A stretch of DNA of 64,000 bases from Sequoia sempervirens (lineage: Eukaryota > Streptophyta > Pinopsida > Cupressales > Cupressaceae): NCBI GenBank assembly GCA_007258455.2, contig VDFB02193867.1:532075071-532139070 (forward strand), in the 5' to 3' direction. Every line of letters begins with the position of its first letter. Position 1 is the stretch's first letter. The notes beneath the pieces were generated by a model. It made no database searches. It was not told the origin of the DNA and saw only the letters and a program-made list of their open reading frames with translations. The position numbers and the translations under genes were made by a program. Shown piece by piece: positions 47,878 through 58,379 of this stretch.

Positions 47878-49351
47878 CTAATCAAACAAGATGATTTTGA
47901 TTTTGATTTGAAGGATTTTACCAAAAAGGCTAGTATGAATGATTTTTCCAAGGTTCTAAAAGTTGTTTGTGAGATGGGATTTGATTGATGTTTGAGATGG
48001 ATGAAATGATTGGTTGTTTTGATCCTAAATGAACCTAAGAGAGACTTGTTTACAAGACCAAGGTTTTGAAGAACATGCTTTTCCCTAAGAGTAATTCAAA
48101 CCAAAAGACCAATGTTTGCATGGAAAAGCATATGACCAAAAGATAGCCAAACACATGTGTGGGGTTCAATTTGAGTTAATCTTGAATAATGACTTGATTT
48201 TACCACATCCACACTTCTTGCATAGCCTTTCAAACTAGATGTCTATGTCTCAATTTATTTTCATCCCACAAGGTCCATTATGTGGAAATCGAGAAAAATA
48301 ATGGCAATAGTTCCTTAATGTTGACTTTAGTGAGAGAAAATTGAGATATAAATTCAAATACTTAGAAGACTCTAAGGATAGAATCCCTAGGGAAAGCAAT
48401 AACACTTGAATTTTTTCAAAGGTTTTTGCTTCCTCTAAAGTGTTTGAAATTTGATGATCATGTTTGAATGTTTGTTTTCCAATGTTTGAGATCCAAGCAA
48501 AGCATTTTGATTCCAAGAACATGCACAACCTTATGGATTTTGAGATAATATTTGTTGAATCCCCACTTGGATAAATTTAGCTATGCCTACTCTTAGTGGA
48601 TGATTATATGTTTGATCACATTGGCTCCCCTTCATGACACTCACTTCTATGGGTCAACCAAGCATCAGTACCCATGAATCACCCATGACATACTTCTCAT
48701 CTCTACTAAAAGCTGTAAAAAAATATGAGGCGGCTCTAGAGGTCTGACCTCTTGCACCAACAAATAGATTAAGGATTTTGGCCTTTTAGACAAAGGGTTC
48801 TAGTGTAGGAATTTCATTCATGGGGGATCATCCATGCGGCAAGAGACCATTGTTGCCCTTCTTTTCGAAAAAATCCTTGTGATAAGTATTGAACTTTCTT
48901 GAAGTACCCACACTTATATACCGGTTGGAAGTCACTTGGCTTTAGTGTGTTCCCGATTGGGTCATTCCCTTGGGTGATTAGTTTTTCCCACAAGGAAATC
49001 CCTCTAAAGATAAACAAAAGTGAGCAAGCACATTTGTAGTTCGATCAATATTTGTTGAGAAACAAAGAGAGAACAAATGCGATATACTCCACTCACACTC
49101 TCAAGATTTGTTCAATTTCAAGAATCCAAATTAAGTGTGGAGGCAATCATTTATACAATTTAATATCACAAAAATCTTTTTGATTCTCAAGATTTCCATG
49201 AGGCACGAGAGAAGCGCGTACATCTTTTAGATGATATTATTTTGGGTAAGTGATTACAAAACATAAATGCACATGTTCATTTTAAACCTTCAAAGCAAGA
49301 GTTGGATTCCTTTTAAGCACCAAAAGGAAAAATGAGAGTTGTTTGTTCAAT
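47878..49351 (-). other. E2 5' leader
   Basis: Sequence between the 5' LTR and gag, matching the E1 leader in several blocks (48020-48110 with 6420-6480). No convincing primer-binding site starting TGG was seen next to the LTR, whose left boundary is uncertain. Confidence 0.45.
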
Positions 49352-50504
49352 TGTTAAACCTTAAAAAAAATCTAGTAAGTTGCCTAAGGTTCTTTTTAAG
49401 CCCAAATGAAAATTATTGAGTCCTAAAAAAGCATGAAGATGACAAAGTCCTTAGAAGAGGGATTATAATTGCTCCCCAAAGTGTTCAAAAACACTTGATA
49501 AAATGATGTGATAATGATTTTTCTTTCACTTCCATGATCCCTTAAAACCTGCAATACAAGCTCCAAATGTTAGATGAAATCAAGAAACAAGAAGATATGA
49601 GGGTTAGATAAATGATTAAGCATAAAAACCCTAAAATTTAGACCAAGTTTCATTGTGATTTGACATTAGGTGAAAATTTGAAAATCTTAACTCTATCAAA
49701 GTTGAAAAACACCTACACCCTTGGATAGCTTATGAAATTCTACCCCATTTCAAAATAAAAAGATCAGAAAAAGACCAAAAAATGATCAAGATGTGACCAT
49801 TTTAAGATTGAGTGAAAAAGCAAAAAAGCAAAGGCGGCGCCTTTTGCAGCAGCGTTGTTTGGGTCCAAACAACAACACTGGAAAAAAGCCGACGTTGTTT
49901 GAGGATTTGAGCGGTGCTCTAGTGAAACCAGCAGCGTTGTTTAGAAAAACAGAGACTGCAAATGCATCACAATTTCCTCCAACAATGTTGTTTGACCTGG
50001 AAAGACAAAAAACATAAAAAATAGTGAAATTTGACCCAAAAATTTGTTAATTTTGAAAGATTTGCCCTCCTAGCACCAAAATATGAACCCCAATCCTAGA
50101 CCTGCATAAACATAGCAAACAAACACAATATTAGAACCATATGCAAGTTAGAACTAAGATTCCCTATGAAATTCATCTACAATGCTCAAAATAGGAAGAA
50201 AAATGAAGAACAAAACAAGAAAAGCAATGAATCCTATTTAAACATGCAAATTCTCAATCCCATGGGGGAATTGGTGCCAATTTGATGTGAAAATTGGCCC
50301 TTTCCTGAATCCTTTGCAATCTTTATGAAGATTGATCCACTTGATGATGAAGAACAATGTGCTTCCTTGATAAAATCTGTAATAACCTAGCTATGATGAT
50401 GGAAAATGCTATGGAAATGGATGAATTTGCTCCAAATGTGAAGATAGTAACTTTGCTCTCAGTTGTGGATGAAATTGTGGATCCAAAATACAAAGGAAAG
50501 CCTC

Positions 50505-50514
50505 TTATTTATAG
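50505..50514 (-). promoter_or_regulatory. E2 5' LTR TATA box (minus strand)
   Basis: The plus strand reads TTATTTATAG, so the minus strand reads CTATAAATAA, followed by GAGGC. It should start E2 transcription toward lower coordinates, and it lies just outside the TIR insertion. Confidence 0.6.
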
Positions 50515-50593
50515 ATGGGAATGATGGAGAATGAGAAAAAATGGATGAATGTGGGATAAAAGACAAACCAATGATAAAGCGCCGCTTGTCAAC

Positions 50594-51573
50594 TGGTGAT
50601 CCCACAATAGTGGTTTACAATTTTTGGCCAAATTGGACACTGAAATAATTTTTTTTAACTAAATCTTCACTTTTGAGCACCTATAGCGGCTAAATTGTGA
50701 AGAATTTGAAGATGATGCAAACTAGAGTGTCGTGACATTTTTTTTGTAGATTCTAAATATATTTTTTTCAAAAATTTTGTAATCATATTGCACTTCTTTT
50801 TCCATCTCCCGAAAACTAGTTTTTTCAGAAAACAACATTTTGAAAAAGTGACACCGATAACGCATAATTTTTTTTCCATGAAGGATAAAATTCTAATTCT
50901 TTTGAATTTAGATTTTTAACTCTAATATCTAGTGCTTCCACTTGGTTAGATAGTTTTTTATTTCAAAATATTTTTTCTTTAATCAAGTTTCAAATTTTAA
51001 CTAATTACAATTCAGACATAGAGCGACCGTATAACACACAACTCTTTTGTATGTATTGAAATTCAATTTTTTTTGTTGTTGGATCAAGGACTTCAATATA
51101 TAGTGCACTCATATTTTTCAAATTTTTTGATAATCTTCTATTTTTCCACATGTGTAGAACAAAGAGCTTGATTTTTGGTGAAAAACCTACATCCACAAGA
51201 AATTAAAATAAATATAATAATCAAATTAAATTTTATTAAAATTATACTTTTTTGGAAGCTTATAATAAGGACTACATACTTACAAAAAAATAATTTTAAA
51301 TGAATTCATTTGATCCCCCAAAACGTAAATCAAAAGTGTTTTTTTATCAGCATTTTGATAGGTGTGAAGGAGACTCTATTATAGGTATGGTTTAAAACTA
51401 GTGGGGTTCTATCCAAGGGGCTTGGTCTAAGGTGGTTTGATAAAACCTTCTTCAATTGGAATCCTTTAAATGGAACATTTCAAGGCTTAAATCATTATAT
51501 TTTCTAAAAATATGTGATTTCAACAAAAACAAGATCTCCCAGAAATTGTATACCACTATTGTGGCAGCACCCC
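50594..51573. mobile_element. 980-bp TIR DNA transposon in E2 5' LTR
   Basis: The ends are inverted repeats: the left end has CCACAATAGTGGTTTACAAT and the right end, read in reverse complement, CCACAATAGTGGTATACAAT, inside an imperfect terminal repeat of about 34 bp. The empty site is in the other E2 LTR (41398-41408). The flanking duplication is AAC (50591-50593 and 51574-51576) or CAAC. Internal minus-strand frames (51196-51005 and 50879-50667) are Lys-rich and not recognised. A short duplication of 3 bp would suit a CACTA-like element, but the ends are not CACTA, so the superfamily is undecided. Confidence 0.75.
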
Positions 51574-52305
51574 AACATGCTATTGAAGAGAGATAGAGCA
51601 CATTTTGGACAATGTGCAAAGAGGGGGAAATTTGAAATTCAAAAGATGGCTTGAAAGATGAGATGAAAGATGGAGTCAATATCACTTGGATCAAGCAAAG
51701 GACATGTAAGAGGCCTTTAATGCCTTGTTGGATGGACAAGTACTTTTGGGGGAGATTTCAAATTTGACGAATATTCCATCCTTTGATGCCTTTTTGAATG
51801 AAAAAGGAGATTTAATAAATCAATTAAAATAATTTCCATGAGCAAGTTGCAAAAGCTAGAGGATTTGATGGATTAAGATTAGGATTAATCAGGATTTGAT
51901 TAATTTAAAAGGAGATTAGTTGATTTGACCATTTTGACTTAGATTTTTGGATTGATTTAAATCAAAGATGAGAGGAATATGATTTAGATTTAATCAAATA
52001 AATATTTTGATTTATTCAATTAAATAGAGATGATGTTAGATTAAATTAAATAAGGATTGATTTAATTTAATAAAATGACTTTAGGGATTTAATCAAATAA
52101 CCTAAATTATTTAATTAAATAGAGACTAGAGGGTTAATTAAATAAAATTGATTTATTTAATTAATAGGAGATGACAACTTAATTAGATAAATTTGATTTA
52201 TTCAATTAAGGGATGAAAGGTGATGACTAGCTAAGAAGATGATTTCGGACGAAACGATGTTAGTAAATCAATATCAAGTGTGACGGTATATTTTCCATGT
52301 CTACA

Positions 52306-52542
52306 AGAGAGATATGTGATTTTTATTAGGTATCATTTATATGAGGCTTGTGACCATCAAACAAATATGTAAATTCTAGGAGCTCCTAATAAATAGGAGC
52401 TTCTTAGAAAGTGATAAATTATTCTTAAGAGTTTTTCCCCACAAGGGTCTAATCCAAATCCGAAAGGGATCTAAACTTATATCTCACTTTGTGGATCCTT
52501 TTAATATCATAGAGTGTATATAAGACCGATAGCTTATCATCT
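52306..52542. other. Unassigned segment between E2 and the dispersed repeat
   Basis: It begins AGAGAGATATGTG, resembling the end of the copia tract at 40090, so it may be the start of the displaced copia 3' LTR. A short palindrome TAGGAGCTCCTA lies near 52376. No coding sequence. Confidence 0.35.
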
Positions 52543-54098
52543 AATGTAACAATCTAACTCATACAACATATAATTACTTTGGTTTGTAACTTTAAAGTAA
52601 ATAAATTCATTTCCTTAAAAATAGGGATGCAAAATTTTCTTTTCTAACATCATTTATTGCACATTTCATAATTAAAAAAAAACATTTTGAATCTAAAATG
52701 ATATTAAATTTCAAATTGTAAAATAAATACATCTTTCAAATTACAATTTCATACATGAATAACAATCAAGAAATCATATTTACAAATTAAAATTTAGTTT
52801 CAAGGTCAAGTATTCCATATCATGATAAAACTTTTGTTTCACAAGCCTTGACATTATTTTTTTCAAGAGGGAGAGCATCATTCAAGCACTTTACCCCCAA
52901 CCATAGATCAACGGTTCCTCGCACACCTTCCATCTTGAAGTGGCCCTACCCTTCAACAAAGAGTATAGACTAAGGAACCCCTAGTATGTCATTTGATTCT
53001 CTAGTGTTATGTCCTACATAACCAACTTGGTCGCACAACTATAGAATTTTCTAAGTATGACACTATTAACTATTTATACATTTTTTGATCACAATGAATC
53101 GACTAGTGCAAGCAAAGACTTTTACACTACCTTGGAAAAAGTTTTAAAATATTTTAACCACACTGCCTTAAAAGTGGATTCGTATGTTCACCCACCTCTA
53201 ACTTGACTTGGAAACCTTTAACCACCTACATTTTAAATTAAATTGACCATTTGACCAACTAGTTTGACTTTTCAAAAGACTCTCATCCATAATGTGATGA
53301 CTTATTAATTTAATATACGACTAGATTGGTTAAGTATTTCTGAATTTGAACACCCATTTTAAGTTCTTGTAACATCTTGGGTCTTGGCAACTGCCACTTG
53401 TTCAAGTCCTTACTTGAACTGTGAGAGTAACTACTCTCCTATTTTTAAGAAACCTTATTTAATCATGATGACACAATATCATCGACTTGACCCACTTGGT
53501 CTTATTCTAATAATATTAAAAAATGTCAAATAAGTACAACCATATAATATTAAAAACTTATATAAAAGGTTACTTCTTCAAAATTAAGCTTCAAGCTTTC
53601 AATGTTAAATCTTATGGTTTTGTTCATAAATAACACCATATTAAATTTGGTTATTCGTGATACTAAATATCGTCTAAATTTACACAAAGTATATCTAGGT
53701 TCAAATATTGAATTTTCATCATTAAATCAACTTATTAGTCTATATATACTTGGACCACTCAACTTACAAAATATCTATCTAATCTCACAATTTCTCAAGA
53801 ATTTGACCAAAATTTCCCTTTATGTAATCATGTAAAAATATTTATATCTATATCTACATATATATACACAAATATATTCATTTTCTCTTTTCACGATATG
53901 AAAAAATATATATGCATATATAACTGGATAAAAATATTATATCTTAAATTGGAAAATAATCTCATTCTAAGAAATTAAACTAAATCCTTCGATTTAATAT
54001 TGAAGAAGAGAATCTTTAAGATTTGTTATCCCTAATAGAGTGAAAGTAGAGCAATTTCTATCCAAGTTCAAATTGGAGAATTAATCTAATCCTCCTCT
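52543..54098. repeat. Dispersed 1.45-kb repeat, copy 2
   Basis: Direct copy of 1627-3075, with the same starting block and ending near AGAGTGAAAGT. It has an extra A/T-rich stretch around 53940-54010. The element type is unknown. Confidence 0.7.
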
Positions 54099-55071
54099 TT
54101 AAAAATAGAAAAATGTGAAATATAATCTATAAACTAAGTAAGAGAAAATGATTATGAATGCCTATGATATTATTTTTGCTTCTACACTTTTAAACATTCA
54201 AAAGCACAGTTCTAGTGCTTAGTCTAATCACACCAAATTGCACAGTAATTCTAGATCCAAACATAGTCAATAAGTAGTTACTTTACACATTAATAGATAT
54301 GATTAAAATAAAAATCTATGCCCCAAAAATATGGCTAAATCTTAGCTCAACATAAATGAAATAGAATAGATAAAATTTGGTGCCACTTTACCTATTATGT
54401 GACAAGAAATATTTAGTTTCATTTTCTTTATGAAATGGTTCAACCATTTTCCCTTTTTTCCATGGATCCTTTAATTGCATTTAAAAGTCTTTAAGACTGC
54501 CACATATTGGCTTCAAAACATTTTTTAAAAGATATAAAAATTCAGTTTTAATCTGCGACCCCACCATGGATTTTATGGAACGGTTTTGAAGTTGATATAA
54601 AAAGCATTTAAAACATAGCTATAACTTCCACTTGATGGATTTTAAGTAGCTTAGAGATGTGCCAATGTTGGCTCTCAACATTAGCATCTATTATGGATTT
54701 ATTGTCATGAAAATAATGCTTCAAATTAATACTTAAAAGTGCCACGAAGTTGAGATTATTAGTATTTAAAAATAATAGTTTGAAATATTATTTATTTGGT
54801 AACTAAAGATGCCACTATGAGGCCAAAGTTTTGGTTTAAATCCCAAACTGTAAATTCATCACATAAGCCTTCGATTGAAGTTTATATGCGTCTCGAAGAA
54901 CTTCATTAAATGTACAATTAAATTATCATATTCATTCTTCTATAAGCATGATAATTATTAAATTTTATTAATATATATTATACTATATATATATATAAAA
55001 GAAGATGGTGGGAGGTAGTGAAAGTTGAAAATTTGTAGAGGGGCACAAGTTCATGGAGGGGAGCACATGCA
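54099..55071. other. No gene; AT-rich
   Basis: No domain was recognised. A pure AT tract lies at about 54962-54997, directly ahead of the LINE fragment, followed by a GA-rich stretch. Confidence 0.5.
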
Positions 55072-56554
55072 ATGGAAAGAACGCGCTTGGGAGCGTCAGG
55101 AGTGGTAAGCCGAAGGACAATTCCATGGCAGTCGACACTCTTTCTTGGGCCAAGGATGTTGAATGGGAGGTTTGGATGGAGCGATTGCAAGAGCATGCCT
55201 CAAAGGAAGGGTGGTGCCAAGATTCAAATTGGCAAAGAAACAGGGTGCACAACTATAGGGGTTGGAATGGATGGCACTGGAATAAGGATTCAAGGAGGAA
55301 GTGCTTTGGGAAAGGGTGGAATGTGTGATGATCGGATGGCAACTCTCATGGATCATTCCAAGGCCCCCACCACTAGGAATCGATCGGGGTTGGGTGGCTT
55401 TGGCCGCAGTTGCGGCAGTTGGGTGATAATGGTGTTGCATCTGAGTCTATTAAGGTCCTCAATCACGATTTTGGAGCAACAAGGTTTGGTGGTGCGCTAG
55501 TACGGGAGAGGTCTGAATTGGGATAGCTTGATCCATTGGTGGTAGGATCGGTGGGGCAAAGATCTAAAATTCAAGGTGCTAGCAAATGATTTCTTCGTGG
55601 TCATATGCCCGTCCACAAATATAAGGGAGAAAATTTTACATGGGATTTGGCTTATGGATGACTGCAGATTTTATATCTACAAATGGGAAATTGGCTTTGA
55701 TCCCCTCTGTCACCATATGGAATGGATTCAAAATTGGTATAAGTTACCTAATCTCCCATTAGAATTCTAGCAATCAACAACCTTGGAGTCGATTGGCAAT
55801 CACCTTGGGAGATTTGTTTGTGCAGAAGAAAGATTCAACCAAGATGGCATCAACATGTATATAAGGATTTGTGTGGAAGCCAAACTGAACAACCCTCATT
55901 GGAAAGAAATTGAAATTATAATAGATTGGGGTACCCTCATTCAACCACTAGTGTTAGATCCGTACCCTGAGAATCTTCTCCTAGACACTATTGGGTGGCA
56001 CTCTTTGGAACTTGTCATCAATCAAGCGATAAAAGATGTTGGTTTTGAGGTTCATAACTTGTGTAAGGATAATATCTCAATGTTAGATATGGATGCTCCC
56101 CTGAATCTCACGTCTATCCCATCATTAGGTGCGTTCGGATACCTCCATCCCAAATGAACAACACAAATTTGTGCCAGCGATTGGTGGAGTCTTGGATGCC
56201 AAGTTATCAAAATTTATTGACCTGATCAAGAGCAATATGAAGTTGGATAACCTTAATTCTTTATTGGAGGCTGGCAAAGAATTTGTTGTATTGGCTCAGG
56301 AAGCTAAGGGAGCTTCATTGGAAGAGCTCGAGGTAGGGACAATTGCTGAAGAGGCATGGGAATCGACCTCAAATCAGGAAGAGGAGGGGTTATTATATTT
56401 AAGTATGTTGCAAATTATCCAAGTTGAAGAACAAGATTTGTGTGGAAAAGAATTGACTGAGTTAGACAAAGAAGCAAAGGAAAATTATCCAAGTGAAATT
56501 TGTGATGAGCCAGCCCTTGAAGAGGTATGGAGTGTTATTCCATACCCTGGAACA
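55072..56554 (+). pseudogene. LINE (L1-type) ORF1 fragment with DUF4283 domain
   Basis: Frame 1 from Met 55072 is open to 55497 (Gly/Ser/Arg-rich N-terminus). After stops at 55498 and 55543 it carries a DUF4283-type domain: KFKVLANDFFVVIC, LHGIWLMDDCRFYIYKW, NWYKLPNLPLEF, a stop at 55768, then IGNHLGRFVCAEERF and RICVEAKLNNPHWKEIEIII. In this family PLE(F/Y) is followed by Trp, so the TAG is most simply a TGG-to-TAG change. A frameshift near 56130-56150 leads into an acidic tail (56129-56587). Giant LTR copy C interrupts it at 56555. ORF1 would bind LINE RNA. No zinc knuckle was seen. Confidence 0.65.
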
Positions 56555-56577
56555 TGTTGTGACCTTTTCACACATCG

Positions 56578-56594
56578 CCCCATCTAAAATGGGG
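56578..56594. other. LTR-terminal hairpin, copy C
   Basis: CCCCAT-CTAAA-ATGGGG. The stem keeps pairing although its fifth pair changed from G-C (copy A) to A-T. Confidence 0.55.
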
Positions 56595-56864
56595 ACCCCT
56601 AAATTTTTGCTCCGTTCTGGTCTTTTGGTTTTGGTTTTTGTCTTTCTCTCTCGTTCTGCTTCTGTTCTGCTATCTGCCTTTCTGGGGACGTTCCCGTCAG
56701 CAAGCTTGAACGTAAGATTCGACCAAGTCTGAAATTAGGGTTTCACATCTTTTAGGTCACGTTGAGGTCAAATTGAGTTGGTTTGTCAGCTTTTGAGCCT
56801 AGCAATGTTAATACCATGTTTTCAGCAAGTAACCCCTAAATTTTCACTGAGTTCTGCCAACTTT

Positions 56865-58214
56865 CTATTTTTAGTAAGTGTCAGTTTAGGGTTGATTTTC
56901 TTGAGATTTTCACATTTGGACAACTTCATTGCATTCCGGGCACTTCAAGTTCACTTTTGACAAATTTTGAGCAAAAACAGACAACCTGCTATTTTTAGCA
57001 GTACAGCTTCCAGAGCGGATTTCAAGGTCTTAATGTTATATTTTCTGATGCATGTCCAAAGATTCCTTCTGGGTTTTTCGAGACCTTCGCGACGATATGA
57101 CATGCAAAGCAGGGTGATGACTTTCAGTATTCAGCCTTTGGAGGCCGATATTAGGGTTTGCATGCAGATATTTTCGGCGCATGTCGGCATTTTCTTTCTG
57201 GGTTTTCCAAGAGCTTCGCGACAATGTAACATGCAAATGGAGCTGACCACTTTTCAGAAACTTACTATTTTTAGCTAGTGCGTGCATGTTGGAAATTTTT
57301 CTGGGTTTTTCTGGGTTTTTCAAGATTTTTCGGGCAGTATGACATGCAAGATCATCCGGCAGCCGGTCGGTCACTTTTTCAGCCTCTTTCTATTTTTAGC
57401 AGGTGTCACTTGGGCAGTTACTCGACACCTCAAAAATGCAAGCTGACCGCCATGCAACTAAAACGAGGTCAAACGGAGCTCATCTGAGCAACATGCACAA
57501 AATTAGGGTTTCGAGCTTCAGAGCTAAAATGAGGATTCAAAGGTCAAAACGTTCAAAACTGAGGTATCCATCATGATTGACATCCTTCCGAGAATCTGCT
57601 GGCAAAATTTGAAGGCAATCGGAGAACCTGCTATTTTTAGTAAGGCATTCCAGACGTAGGCTATAAATAGAAAGTTGATCTCGGCGTCAGCGTAGACAGG
57701 CAAGTTCACCAACGACAGGCACACTATCCAAATTTCAAAACGAACGGAGCAAAGGAAGCCTTAGAAACAGGCACTTACTATAAATAGTAAGTCACTTCAG
57801 TAGCGGTTATAATTGGCAGGCCAGCACCAGATCTCAGTGAGTACGGGTCGAACATGTGATGAGGAGTCCTTGGCGCAAATTTCAAGGCAAACAGAGTTAC
57901 AGGGAATGAAGAATCAGACAGTTGCTATTTTTAGCAGGTCAATTAGGGTTTCCTAAAATCAAGGGCAGAACAGGATAATCACTCAAGAACGGCATCCAGT
58001 CGCAATCACCATGTTTCAGGCATTCAACACGCAAAATTTGAAGACTTTCTGAACAGTTTCTATTTTTAGCAGGTTGCTAAAAATAGTAAGTACAAACAGG
58101 CATCGGGCACTGGCAGCACCAGGTCAGTCAAAATTCAGAGCAAGGTGAAAATCAGGCTTTCCGGAGTCGGGATCCAGTCAATGGCACAAAATTCAAAGAA
58201 CTTTCTAAAAATAG
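56865..58214. promoter_or_regulatory. Array of eleven CTA(A/T)4TAG boxes
   Basis: Exact matches start at 56865, 56989, 57265, 57390, 57631, 57661, 57778, 57925, 58060, 58077 and 58205. Seven read CTATTTTTAG, two CTATAAATAG and two CTAAAAATAG. Spacings cluster around 120-150 bp or twice that, so the array grew from a diverged tandem unit ending ...AACCTGCTATTTTTAGCAGG. CTA(A/T)4TAG is the MEF2-type CArG box bound by MADS-domain factors. Binding here is inference. Confidence 0.6.
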
Positions 58215-58379
58215 AAAGTCAGGGCAAATTAGGGTTGACCAAGGAAAATCAACTTAAATCTGGCAGAGGGCGTAAAATTTGCTAAAATGGATAAAATTTC
58301 AAGTCCGGTAGTGAAACTCGCTTTCAAGACTGAACAGAGGCTAAAAAAATGACTAAGTCTGGAAAACTTGACGTTGCAA

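Larger units (their letters stand above)
40158..52305 (-). mobile_element. E2: gag-only gypsy-type LTR element
   Basis: A 12.1-kb minus-strand element. The 3' LTR is 40158-42259, the internal region 42260-49351 and the 5' LTR 49352-52305 (including a 980-bp inserted transposon). Direction is shown by minus-strand TATA boxes in both LTRs, a minus-strand polypurine tract next to the 3' LTR (42260-42274) and a minus-strand Gag. The right LTR end is exact (CATGTCTACA in both); the left end is approximate and no target duplication is confirmed. The 7.1-kb interior shows Gag but no protease, RT or integrase, so it needs a helper element. E1 is a second member. Confidence 0.75.
49352..52305 (-). repeat. 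E2 5' LTR
   Basis: Collinear with 40158-42259 but carrying a 980-bp TIR transposon (50594-51573) and lacking the hairpin insertion. The minus-strand TATA box is at 50505-50514. At 49820-50000 a CpG-containing unit resembling GCAGCGTTGTTT recurs four times, better preserved than in the 3' LTR. Confidence 0.75.

Noticed and set aside
1627..54098. A single 52-kb element with the 1.45-kb repeats as LTRs
   Set aside because: No matching target duplication, primer site or purine tract was found next to either copy.
55096..55440. 114-codon minus-strand frame opposite the LINE ORF1 N-terminus
   Set aside because: His/Ser/Pro-rich mirror of the Gly-rich plus-strand frame, with no domain; the plus strand continues into a recognisable DUF4283 domain.
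57661..57670. CTATAAATAG as the LTR promoter TATA box of copy C
   Set aside because: It is one of the MADS-type boxes in the array, with no start-site context after it. The site at 60868 and the expected U3/R TATA beyond the window fit better.
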